Below, one piece after another: positions 1 to 11,850 of a stretch of DNA of 64,000 nt. Both the position numbers and the translations under genes were made by a program. The stretch comes from Thuidium tamariscinum (Eukaryota > Streptophyta > Bryopsida > Hypnales > Thuidiaceae): positions 36,445,582 through 36,509,581 of the forward strand of contig OX344751.2 of assembly GCA_947034885.2 (NCBI GenBank), read 5' to 3'. Each line of letters opens with the position of its first letter. Positions within the stretch are counted from its first letter, which is position 1. The notes below the pieces were generated by a model. It saw only the letters and a list, made by a program, of their open reading frames with translations, searched no databases and was not told the DNA's origin.

Positions 1-227
1 TTTCCACATCATTTCTATCTACTTTACTACAAGATCCTACGGTTACATTTGTCCAAAAATATTTTTTTTCTAAAACTTGGTACTTGCACTAAAAATGACA
101 GTTTTGGAGAGTTTTTAGTGGAAACATAGTCAAAGAACTTTAGGGGTTAAGAGACTAATAAATTAATCATTCAAATATTAGAAGTTGTAAAAATTTAATT
201 CAAAATAAAAAGTTAAACATAGAAAGT

Positions 228-945
228 GTGCTTGAGGTGTGTTTGACGTAGACCTCAAGTACACCTCAAGTACACTTTTATTTTTTACATTAAATTTAGT
301 TTAAAGTACAAAAAAAAACAATTTGTTGAAGTAGACTTTAGATCAATAAAAAAGTAAACGAATGTGTTGAAGTAGGCTAGAGGTAATGTAAAAGAATGTT
401 CAAGTACAGAAAAAGATTAAGTTGAGGTAAAGTACAAAAATTTATTGAAGTAAAATTGAAGCAAAGTAAAATTGTGTATTGACGTGTACATGAGATGCAC
501 CTAAAGTACACTTTTTTATTTTTACATAGAAGTTCATTTATAAAAATAAAAAATAAATGTATTGCCATGTGCTTGAGGTGTGCTTGAGGTGAACCTCAAG
601 CACAATTTCATAAAAGTCAAAGAAAAACAAATTTAATTCCAAATTCAATGGGAACTACATTATTGTGCTTGAGGTGTGCTTGAGGTGATCTCAAGCACAC
701 CTCAAGCACAATTTCATAAAAGTAAAAGAATAAGAAATTTAATTCCAAATTCAATGGGAACTAAATTCTTGTGCTTGACCTCAAACACACCTCAAGCACA
801 ATTTGATAAAAATAAAAGAATAAGAAATTTAATTCCAACTTGAATGGGGAATAATTTCTTGTGCTTGAGGTGTGCTTGAGGTGTGCTTGAGGTCACCTCA
901 AGCACACCTCAAGCACAATTTCATAAAAGTAAAAGAAAATCAAAT
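228..945. repeat. Palindromic minisatellite, ~95-100 bp unit
   Basis: Motifs of the type GTGCTTGAGGTGTGCTTGAGG face their reverse complement CCTCAAGCACACCTCAAGCAC and are followed by a spacer (ATTTCATAAAAGTAAAAGAA, then AATTTAATTCCAAATTCAATGGGA). Four clear units start near 569, 664, 769 and 861. Degenerate motifs occur back to 228 (GTACACCTCAAGTACAC) and near 480-510. Each unit core could fold into a hairpin. Units differ in how many times the GTGCTTGAG word is repeated. Confidence 0.85.
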
Positions 946-2786
946 TTCGGTAAAATCAATCCGTAAAATCAATTTTGGTAATTTTGGTAATTTCGATAAT
1001 TGATTTCACATTAGGACGGCAATGGCACGTTGCTCTCATAGCGGCAACTAGGGACCACACTCTGCAAATACACTTCAATAATTGCCTTCGGGAAGACACT
1101 TCCTCACCGTACCACTTGGATGTTCACGTAGGATCGGGAAATAAGGGAAGGCACCGGTCTGTGCGCTTCTTTAAACATTTGTGGATTACTTATGAATTTC
1201 CAAAGGCACTAGGTTATAGATTTGTATTTACAACTCTAGGTCTTGTATGAACCATTCACTTGCAGTTCTTGGAAAAAAAATGTTGTATTTATAATAAACA
1301 TAGGGTATAAAGAGTGAACACCCAAAAAAATTTCAACCAAAATATAGGGTATATGAAATAGGCAAGTTTTAGAAATTTAGGTAAAAGAAGCCCCCCATAA
1401 ATTACAAAAACTTACCTAAATAGCCTACACATAATAGGGGCTTGTTTGCGCGTGATCAACAGAGTTCCTAAATAGTGCACCCCCCGAGCTTGCCATATAT
1501 TCTCTCGTCAAAAATGCATTGCGTATTTGTTCAAACATGTTAGTAAAATATTCCCAAGGTGACTTTAACCTTTAGATTAATGAAACAAAATGTGCCAATG
1601 TGCCAAAAAGTGCTTACATTCCTCAAAGATTTGAAAATCCAAATAGATGGTTGATGGTGGGCTGCTCCATCAAATTCAATTGCAGTGGGCAAAGCAACAT
1701 GACTCCACAACAATGTTGTTCTTGTTGATTTCCTCTCTTATCTCAACAATTACATCCATAGTGTACTGTGTTTACTTTCTTTCTGGGTTTTATGGTAGGT
1801 TTCTTTGTTTTGCATGTAGATGGTGTACTTCTATGTTTGTGAAGAAGAAAAGTCTAGTGATTTCTTGTAATAATTTGCATGAAGAAAAGAAACAATGTTT
1901 TGTTGGCAATTGGATGTTTTAGCAAAGATGCAATTTTGATTAGGGTTTAATTTAGGGTTTAAACGATTACATGATTACTTTTACGCATGCACAAGTGCAT
2001 CTTTGCTCTTCTTTTGGGAGGTTTTTGTGTTTCTTCATTTCTTGATGCTACTTAGTTTATGATGTTGGTTTAGTTCTCATTTTAGTCTTGGGGAATGATT
2101 CTATTACCTCTAAGAATTTGTGCAAATGAATGTGTTCTTTGTGCTATGGTGGGGATTGGATACATTGTTATGTTGTTCATTTTGTTAGGGTTCTCTTAGA
2201 GTTATGATTTGGGCTTTGGAGTTGTTGCAAGCAAGCAAAGTCTTGTGTGCCTTGCATATGCTTTCAATTGCATTGGATGTTTCTTCAACTATCTTTTTAA
2301 AAGTTTATCATCCAATGAATAGTTTACCCCTTTGAAAAAAAACGAATACAAGCTTAACAATTAATGGGATAAATGACATGTGTACCTAATTTGTAATTCA
2401 CATGCGGCTTTCTCAAAAAGTAACATTTTATTACAATGTCTTCAAAAGAGGCAATAACTACCATACTACAATTGGCATGATTCTTGATTTTATTAATACT
2501 CAATTATTGTCATTCCAAAGTCTTCTTCAAGGTCAATAATACTATGGGTAAACAAATGTGCCAACAAAAAGGTCGTATAAATTATGCTACCTAAATTTAT
2601 AAATTAAAATTCATGAACCAAGTAGTTGATTTAGTTGTCACATACCATAACTTATGAACAATATAGACATGCAAATAAAACTTAATTTAAGAATTAGATC
2701 TATAAACTACCTTGTCATCAAATCTTCTATAGTTTGTAAGCTTCTTGTAGTATGAAAAAAGGGCTTTTACAAGCATATATATATAC
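946..2786. other. Intergenic, no recognisable gene
   Basis: AT-rich DNA with short open frames only. The longest, 975-1250 (+, 91 codons), has no motif I recognise and no splice or homology support. Its GC content from 1010 to 1210 is higher than the surroundings, so it could be a fragment of an old gene or transposon. I see no RNA gene here. Confidence 0.4.
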
Positions 2787-3108
2787 CATTCCCAACTAGG
2801 GGAGGACACTTCCCGTTTTTTAATAACCTACGTGTGGCAGAAGATAGGATACATTTAAATAATCTTGGGTAAAATTTATAAGAAATTTATATATATAATA
2901 GGGGACATTAAAAAAGCAAAGTGTTTTAAAAATAAAATAGGGATGATAATATGGTTGATTTTTCCGCTTTATGGTAAAATAGGGGCTCTTTTAATGTTGC
3001 CAAGTAATGATTACAAGTAATTGATAGCCCCCCTAAAAATCCCCCACCGCCACACGTGGGTCCCCCAAATACACAAGAAGTGTCCTCCCGGGGATTCCCA
3101 AAAATATA
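2787..3108. mobile_element. MITE-like element, imperfect TIRs
   Basis: The left end reads CATTCCCAACTAGGGGAGGACACTT (about 2787-2811). The right end, reverse-complemented, reads TTGGGAATCCCCGGGAGGACACTT (about 3078-3103). The two arms also carry related inner words (ACGTGTGGCAG versus its inverse CCACACGTGG). There is no coding capacity. Exact ends and target duplication are not resolved. Confidence 0.55.
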
Positions 3109-3159
3109 CCATGGCTTGAATGACATGCTAAATGCTAGTTTCAAAAAAATAACTACATA

Positions 3160-3164
<5 letters not shown>

Positions 3165-3239
<75 letters not shown>
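3165..3239. repeat. (AT)n microsatellite
   Basis: About 37 uninterrupted AT dinucleotides. A run of twelve G lies 270 bp further on at 3506-3517. Confidence 0.97.
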
Positions 3240-3243
<4 letters not shown>

Positions 3244-6138
3244 ACAAATTACCTACATGATGGACCTATGTTTTTAAGGCAATAAAGTTAACTTGTGGAC
3301 AAAATTAACCTCCCTTGTCATTGCTTAGAATGTGGAAAATGTGCAAAGCCATCTCCTTCTTTAAATTGCATAAGTCAATAATCAAACTCTCAGTCTAGAA
3401 TGTGTGCACAAAGGTTTTCAATTGCAATTCAATGTCCCTAATTAATGATGCCAACCAACATTTTGGAGATCCCCAAATTAGTCTACATCACATATAATGC
3501 TTGATGGGGGGGGGGGGCAGGATGGGGGGTTTCTACAATTGTCTTTCCATAGTAGTTGTACATAGCCTTACAAAGAACATTGGTACATATAAAATAGAGG
3601 TACCCATAGTCAATTATTTAAGTAATTTTCAAGTAGATCATAAGCAATATGAGACAAGTAAAATTTTTGCTAAGTAGAAAGATAGGAAATATTGGGATTA
3701 CAAATTTTTCAAAATTTTATTCTCAAATTGAAATTACTATGGTTTTTGGAAGCCAAAAAGTTGTTCGAACTAATAGCCAATGTCTAGATTCTTCCAATTC
3801 CAATTATAGACTGGATACCTTCCTACTCATTACTTTCTATTTTCTTGCTCACTACTTTGGGACATGTATCATGATTTTTTTGGGCCCAATCTTGAAATGG
3901 AGGAAAAAAGACATTCCAAGCTTGGGTTGAAAATATGTTCCAGCCTTGGTTGAAAATAGGTGCACTCTATAGATTGGGTATGGGTTTTTCTACCTTAGAT
4001 AATAAAATTTTATAAATGTTTGTCCATATATGTATCCATATTCAACGGCTCTTGATTTTTCTTGGAGGGAGGGTGGGATTTTTTTTAATTCAAATCCAAC
4101 GGTTCTTGATTTTTACTGATGAGAGGGTCAAGAAAATTAATCCAACAGGGTGTGTTGCTTCTATTCGTCACATTGTCTATGTGTATGATATATAGGAATT
4201 TTTAAAATATCATATAGAAATGTATACTATGACTATAAACAAAATTAATGAAAGATTACCTTGCAACCTTTAAGATGGTTGAAGATATATACATATAAAA
4301 TAATGGAAAAAAATTATAATATGCCAAATGAATCAATCAATATAATCCCTTTGTATAGAACCAAATTACTACAAAATAATATATATAAAATAAAATTATT
4401 TGTAAGGTAGACCAAATATGTTATCTATAAAATTGTCAATTGAAGAGCTTATTTAGGAAGCAGGTATTATATAATGAAAGTATATGATGAAATATCTTTA
4501 TAGTTTGTAATTAACAAACTAAGGGAATCCAAATTGGAAACATGTCCAACATCAGTTTCTTTCACATTGATTCAACTTTTGTGCAAGGTTCTATAGCTAA
4601 ATGGAGTTACCTATAATTTGCAACTTTAAGTTGTGCTAGTACAATCTTTAAGAATTTGTGCAAATTTTTTAATTGTGTAACATGAAATGATTGATTGTTT
4701 ATTTGTCATGAAATGAAACCAAGACGATATCCTAATTGACTAACTTTAATTTAGGATTTTATGTTATAGGGATAATTCAGTAAACGAATGAACTTGCATT
4801 AGAACCAACTATTGGCAAGATTGCTAGTAGAGCATGTCCATCATTTGTTTGTTTTTTGCACTAGAAAGATGTTTGCTATGGACACCACTAGTGGATACTT
4901 CAATTTGTATTGTCATTAGTACTAAAGGTCCAATACTTGGAGGGACATTGTAAGTTTCAATGGCTTTAGGTTGAGCTATAGTTGTAGACAAAGAGCGGCA
5001 TCTTATTGGCTAGATAGTCTTGCATAGCTTGCAAATCTTGTAGCCCCACAAGAAAGATCCTCATAAAGACTATTGAGAGTCATCCTTTCTATTGGTGATC
5101 CTACCTTCCAAGTGTTCAAGAGGTAAGTAAACTAAACTATATTCTTCAAAAATGACACAAAAAATTCTTATGACATGCTTATAAATAAGCAATTATCCAC
5201 TCAAAAGATGTGTAACTATGCCTTGCTTGCTTGCCTACCCCCTCCTCTACCTACATTGTTAATCTGATATTGAATGAACATCCATCTGCCATTGATTAAA
5301 AATTAAAAATTCTATTGATTTGAAATCCCCAACTATTGATGTCTTGTGAAAAAAACTTGAAACCTTCTTCATCACCGTTGATTTCTTTTAAAAAAAATAT
5401 CATTGTTGATGAAGGCAGGCCAAATCTTAGCTGCTGAGAGAAAGAAATTAGGGCTTAGAGCTCTTGCTTGCATTTGTCTAAGTGTTTTTGGTAAGCAATT
5501 GTGCATCTTGCTACAGGATTTCAAAGCTTCTTGAACTCTTCAAGCTATGAGTAGAAGTTTCACCTTGGTTGCCATATCTGAGCTCATTTCAAAGTGTGCA
5601 AAGTAAATTGAGTTTGTTAAGATGAACGTGGAGAGATTGCATTGATAATTACAAAACACTCACAAGACAAATTGAACAAGTATTTTTGTAGAGCATTGGT
5701 GACTTGGGATGGTAGAGCAAGTGAGTATTTTGTGATTATTCATGGTATGTCATCCACAATTTTTTTGGTCATATTTGTTTGTTTCATAGAGAATTTGTGG
5801 AATTTTGACAAACTTAGGGTTTTGATTAATTTAGTGCAATCAATGCATTTCATCGCAAATACACAATTTGCACATGCAATTCATGTAACCTAACCTAGGA
5901 ATTAATAGATAGGCACAATCACAAAAGAGGAATGGACGACACTAAAGGGGAAACAATACAAGTGTATTCATATGATTGTTGATGATTGTTGTGGGTGATG
6001 GGTGTGTGATATTGGACAATTGGTTTTTGGGTGTTTCATAAATAATAGTTATTTTTCAAGTGTTATAGTGAATAAGTGTCATGATAGGAAGCAATTAAGT
6101 TTTTTTTCTTTCACAAGCTCAAGTGAGTTTTCTTTTGT
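3240..6138. other. Intergenic, repeat remnants
   Basis: No gene seen. 4010-4190 matches, in opposite orientation, a stretch near 55795-55990 (shared words such as CAACGGCTCTTGATTTTTCTT and TTGATTTTTACTGATGAG), so both are copies of one dispersed repeat. Open frames at 3649-3930 and 5642-5893 are AT-rich and have no recognisable domain. Confidence 0.4.
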
Positions 6139-6872
6139 GGGTCATTGCAAGAAACACCTGTACTATTTTGTATCACACGTTGCATGCTGATCAGTTTTTT
6201 TGCCATAACTTTTGTGTTTTAGCTCCAAATGACTCAAGATTTATAGGAAAGGTACTCATAACTATTATACACCTTCCTTGATTTTTCCATAATTTTCAAA
6301 AATAGTTTACTATCCAAAAATAGACCCCAATTGGATGCCACACTTGGCAGTTTAGGGGTTTTTAGTACCTGAGCTATACCTTTTTTTAATGATTTTGAGA
6401 TGAAATTTGGATGAGATGGTCTTCTAGTAGATTTCTAGCTCTCCAGAGAAGGATTTTTTTTAAGAGTTAATTTTGTGAGGTGTGGAGGTCTACAAAGTGA
6501 GCTCCCTTCTGCCTGTATTTTGAAACATATAAAATATTAATTTGGTGGGTTTTCTTGTGAATGACCATCTCTATAAAGTTATTGCAAACGGTCACTTTTT
6601 ATTTTTTGAAAATACTTATTTTTACTATTTTTCCGTAATTTTTGAATCAAAGTACCTATTTTCTTGAGATTTGGCACTTTTTAAGTTCTCCTACTTAGAG
6701 AATTTTTCTATCAATTTCCTTCGATGAAAACCTTCATTTTAGAGGTATATACATTATTCCTATTTTTTAAATTTTTTAAAAATTATTTTTATAATTTTAT
6801 AGTATTCCTGAAAAATTCATGAGTATTGTTGCAAAACGCAACAAATAGGACAGGTGTTTCTTGCAATAACCC
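6139..6872. mobile_element. TIR element, 734 bp, 4-bp target duplication
   Basis: The ends are GGGTCATTGCAAGAAACACC and its inverse GGTGTTTCTTGCAATAACCC, flanked on both sides by TTGT (6135-6138 and 6873-6876). It belongs to the same family as 25505-25780 and 45463-46140. No transposase frame is present, so it is non-autonomous. Confidence 0.8.
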
Positions 6873-7087
6873 TTGTTCTACTTTCAAGCATGATCTTGGT
6901 AGCAAATTGTATCTTGTGATGGTAGAATTGATAGTACTTTTGGCTTCATTTAGGCCTGAGCTGGCTTAAATTTGATGTAGTTTTCATTATTATTGTTGTT
7001 AATGCTTTGTAATTTATTTTTAGATAAGTTCACAAATCAGAAGGTATGAAGGAGGAGATGATGAGATCAAATATGAGGTTTTTGAAG

Positions 7088-7303
7088 CACTAGTAGAAAC
7101 CCCCGTTTAATGTGACAAGGCCTAATTTTTCTTGACAAATTTTGTCAGGTATCAAAAGTAACAACCCGTGTTTTTATGTCAGCATTGATGTTGTGTTGAA
7201 TGTTTTTGTTGATATAAAAACACGGGTTGTTACTTTTGATGCCTAACAAAATTTGTCAAGAAAAATTAGGCCTTGTCACATTAAATAGGGGTTTTAACTA
7301 GTG
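7088..7303. mobile_element. CACTA-type foldback MITE (216 bp)
   Basis: It starts CACTAGTAGAAACCCC and ends with the inverse, GGGGTTTTAACTAGTG. Nearly the whole element is two inverted arms of about 95 bp around a short loop near 7180-7200. The 3-bp target duplication is AAG (7085-7087 and 7304-7306). CACTA ends with 3-bp duplications are characteristic of the En/Spm (CMC) superfamily. Confidence 0.9.
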
Positions 7304-9511
7304 AAGGGACTAGGTTTTAAGATTGTTGCAAAGATTTTAGGATTCTTCATGAACACCATTGCATAATGCTCCAAAACTAAAGCTTCCAACCAAATTACGA
7401 CTACAAGAAAAGGAGGCCTAGTCAACACAAGATGAAGTAATTTATATTGACTATGAAAAAAATAGAAATTTGTATGTTGATTTGGCAATCTGTCAAACAT
7501 ACTCTAAGTAAAATTTCACACCTCATTTAGGCATAGTAGAATAATTTTTCTCAAAAACTTTGAACTAAGAAAAGATGGGAAATCAAATCAAATTTCATTT
7601 TCAAAAATCTATTTGACATTTCAAGTCTTCAATTAAAAGTTATAGACAAATATCAGAGACGGGTTGGAAAATACATTTTTTTTGACAATTAAAAACTTCA
7701 TCTCTAAAATTTATCTATAACTTTTGATTGGAGACTTGAAATGACAAACATATTTTAGGAGATGAAATTTGGTGTGATTTTCCAACTTTTATTAGTTCAA
7801 AGTTTATTGAAAAAAGATATTCTACTATGCCTAATGAAGTTTGAAATTCTACTTTTAACACAATTTGTTAGTCATATAACTTAATTATGAGTGTATAAGC
7901 GGTTGAGCTCCTATTCATCCTCATCTATATGTCCCCTAGGTTTTGTTCTACCTCCTACCATCCCACTTGTGTAAAAAGGTTGTCATCTCCCCTCTTTTAA
8001 TATCAATCCATAAAGCATTCAAAGCTCAAATGTATATTATTCATTAGAATACTTTAAATATAGAACTATGGTAAGTAAAATTAAGTTTCAATTAAATTTA
8101 TAAATTGAATTTTATAGTCTTGTTCATGTGGTAGATTTGCAAACGTAGTGGTCTTGTATAATTGCTTATGTTACAATCTATACGTTTGAATTTTTGAATA
8201 TTATAAATTTGATCAAATTTTGAAAGAAAATCAACACATCTATGTTGATTACTTATCCAAACCAAGATGTCCCAACCAACATATATAACCAACATATATC
8301 AATTCATTTTCGTATTGTTTTGGATAGTGTTTTTAGTTGTACTGAATCTACATGGAATATGTAAAGTAAGAATTGTGTTTGATGTAAAATTATTGAAACA
8401 AGATAATGAAGATGTCTAAATCAACATCCAAATGTTTTAAACAACACTGCTATGTACAATGGTCAAGTTGCCATATTCTAGTGATTCCATATCTTTTGTC
8501 TCACTTTCAATAGAGAATGGATATAAATATGACCTCTCTATCATTTTTCTCACTAACTTTCGATAAAGTAATTCCTTCATTTTGCCATCAAATTTTTTTT
8601 CATGGTAGATGGTAAGTTTTTTTTAAATTCTTATTAAATTCAACAATTTCTCTTATTCTTTTTATTTTATTTTTAAATTTAATTTAAATAATATTTTTTC
8701 TTGTTAATCTTGCCTTATGGATAGGATATGCACCAATTGATGTATGAAAAAACATCTAATTTGACATCTCAAAAAGCAACATCAAAATTTTCAAATGGCA
8801 TAAACATAATGATGATTAGGCATGCCACATCATCATTGTTGATTATCACATCACTTTTCTGCCACTAGGTCAAGTGCCAAGTCAAATGCCAAGTTATAGA
8901 CAATGTCATCAACCTAATGGATGAAAAAAATCATATGTGACACTGCTTGCCAAATTGGTTGCTTACATAGAGTTGAAGTATTTACCACATGGTGCATTGT
9001 AGGGACCCAAAATGACCATGTTTTAAGGGATATAAAGAAACTAAGAAAGTGTCTAAATTAAGCATGACTTTTAGTTTATTTGTCCATTGTAACCAATTTT
9101 AGATGACATCTATGACAACATAAAAGTTTTTTTTTTCAAATGTTTGAAACTTCCCTATTTTCATATTGTGTGTTGTTCAAAATTTGAACAATGAGTCTTT
9201 TAGAGGTTAAAACCTTGCTCTTCTAGGGTCATTCTTGAAGCCTTGAAGGAGGCAGAGGTGTAATTCCGATTAAAGCTCAAAATAGAACTATTTAGCATCT
9301 ATTATTTTAGTAGACATACATTGGTAGAGTCAAATGGAAACCATAATTTTTTAATTAAAAAGTCAATGTTATTCAAGAATTTTAGTACATTTGGTTAATT
9401 TCAAAGTCTATTTTATTAGTAATAGAGTATAAGCTTTTACTAATGTATTTAACTAAAAATGATTCAATTACTAATTAAATAGGTGCATTCTTTGTTTCTA
9501 TAGGAAACTTA
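7304..9511. other. Intergenic, no recognisable gene
   Basis: AT-rich, with short open frames at 7294-7500 and 8098-8295 (minus) that look fortuitous. 7590-7800 contains loosely inverted copies of a sentence-like repeat (TCAAGTCTTCAATTAAAAG against its complement near 7720), suggesting another decayed foldback element. Confidence 0.4.
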
Positions 9512-10141
9512 ACCCCTAAATGCCCAAGGTACCCAAAAGTGGTGTTGAATAACTTTGAAGTTAAATAAACCTTACCAAATTCTATTTTTAGTATTTGAAA
9601 TATTTGAAAGATTCTTTTTGAAGTCTAGTTTTAGCATCAATAATCTGATTTTGAAAATGAATGATTAATATTTTCTATTCAAGATTTAGTGCATGGATAT
9701 CCATTGCAATCTTGACATTCTGTAGTGTTAAGGACTCTTGAAAATGAGCCTCAAATACACTAGATCTTAGAGAAAAAATCACAATAAAAATTCACTTAAA
9801 AAAATTGTAGAGTAAATTTTGACAAGCCATAAATTGATTGGGGTTATGCTTGTTAGGCCCTTCAACCTCAAATTTTTTCAGTGACCACCTTTTTAGATTT
9901 GACATGCAAAAAGAGAACTCAAAGATTTTCATAGATTTTACACCCTCATGATCAAACATTGTAATCTTTCAATCCTTAAGTGATATTGGTGTGTTTTCTC
10001 TTCCTATGTCATCTCTAACATGTCTACTTTGAATTTGTTTAGTTACAATTCAAAAAAATTTGATTCAACTTATCCAAATGTTAAAATTTTGTTCAATTTA
10101 GAATAAATTCTTGCCAAAACATGCCTTGGGCATTTAGGGGT
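9512..10141. mobile_element. TIR element, ACCCCTAAA family (630 bp)
   Basis: The TIRs are ACCCCTAAATGCCCAAGG at the left and its inverse at the right, identical over 18 bp. Both are flanked by TA (9510-9511 and 10142-10143). There is no coding capacity. TA target sites suggest the Tc1/mariner superfamily; that assignment is an inference. Confidence 0.85.
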
Positions 10142-11104
10142 TAGAAGTTAGTCATTGGATCCCTTGAGAGCATAGGTAATGTTACACATCCAACTTGGTA
10201 TGCTCAAATTTTCTATTTCATTTTGAAGGATCCTAAATTTCCTTTTCTTACACCCTTGTTCACCAAATATGGCATACAAATATTCAAAGGACCACTCATT
10301 GAGTAGAATAAAGGATTAAGCAAGTATACATATGATGAATAACAATTTCAAAGGCCATTCTTTACTGCACACTAGGATTGAATGTAACCTAGCACTTTTC
10401 ATCCACATTTGAAACGTGGCGGACATAAAGTGTGCAATAGTGGGCATGCCTTGAGTCCTTTGTAGAATTGCAAGGTTGAAGAAGCATTGCAAAATAGTTC
10501 TATGTGGCACTACCAAAAGTTGTTAGTCATGTACATAACTACGTCTAGGTCCTTTTCGTATGTGGAGGTCCTTTTCGTACGTGCACGTCAATTTCGTACA
10601 TAACTAGGCAAATTTTGGATCATGCCTAAAATTAAAAAAAATTCTACAACTATTTTAGAAAATCTAAAAGAAATTCAAGAAAAGATCTGAGAAAATTTCA
10701 ACAATTTCTAAGAATAAGAGAAAACCAAGAATATCAAAACAGGTTGCCAAATTGTCAAAATGTGAAAATTAAATTATTTTGACAACAAGTTGCATGGTAT
10801 GTATAAATATATGGTACACATTTGATATAATCTTTAACCTCAAGAACACACTCATCTCAAGGTTCATTTTCATCTATCCAATTGTCCTTTGTTTTTTGGG
10901 TTGGTTTCATTGTATGGATTTTTTGATTGAACTCCTTTTGGAAATATTTTATAGTTAAAAAGAAAGTCAGTAAATTTCACCTTGACATTTTAAATTCCAA
11001 AAATGACTCTTCAAATATAACTTCAATAAATGGATAATGCAATTTTCTGGTTATAATCTTGAATTTTATCACTATCAATCATTGGTTTTGTATATCATCA
11101 AGAC
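10142..11104. other. Intergenic, no recognisable gene
   Basis: No domain-bearing frame. Three near-identical words GTCCTTTTCGTA(C/T)GTG occur close together at 10550-10610. The 3' flank of the first chitinase segment begins at the end of this stretch. Confidence 0.4.
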
Positions 11105-11850
11105 ATACAGGTACAATGATAAATTCCACTACATCTGAAGAATCAGTGAATATTCGTTTAAACCTTTTGCTTGAAAGTCATCTCTAAATTTCTTTTCCGA
11201 AGTTCCAGAGTGAAACACATATTGACATTATTGGGAAATTGAACTACCACATTCACTTTGAGGGTGAATTCCTGATCACCTACAGACTAGCTTCTGAAAT
11301 TTCTGAAATTAAAACATTTCTTCCAGTCCCTTGGGAAGCAACAGCCATCATCAGTGTCAGTCATTCAAAACCCCAATCATAAAAGATTAATTTTCATGGC
11401 ATTACATTTCTAAAACATTCTTGAAAGGAGCTCCAAATACCATTACTACGAATTCAAGAATTTGGGTATCTAAAATTGGACAGATTTGTTGGCACAGATC
11501 CTCACAACTTCAAATCAACAGGAGTAATCAATAGCATCCATACTCTACCACAGCGAAAGGGTGAGCGGAAAACACTGGTTTAGAATATGAGTCATATCCT
11601 AATGCTTCAACTTCTGTTGAATATAATCAAACGTGAAAGTTGGGAAACTTTCCACGAATTCATGTTTACATGAATATCCTTAAGCTTTATACCAGGTGTA
11701 AGAGGCAATGCAGGAAATGCTCAATAAATTCCATTATTTACTGTTTGATATGCACCTTTCTCTTAAAACTCACGCCTGCATGTCGTTAATCTCATTCTTA
11801 ACGAACTCATGGCACATATTAGTCGAAAACATCCCGAAACTGGGAAGTAC

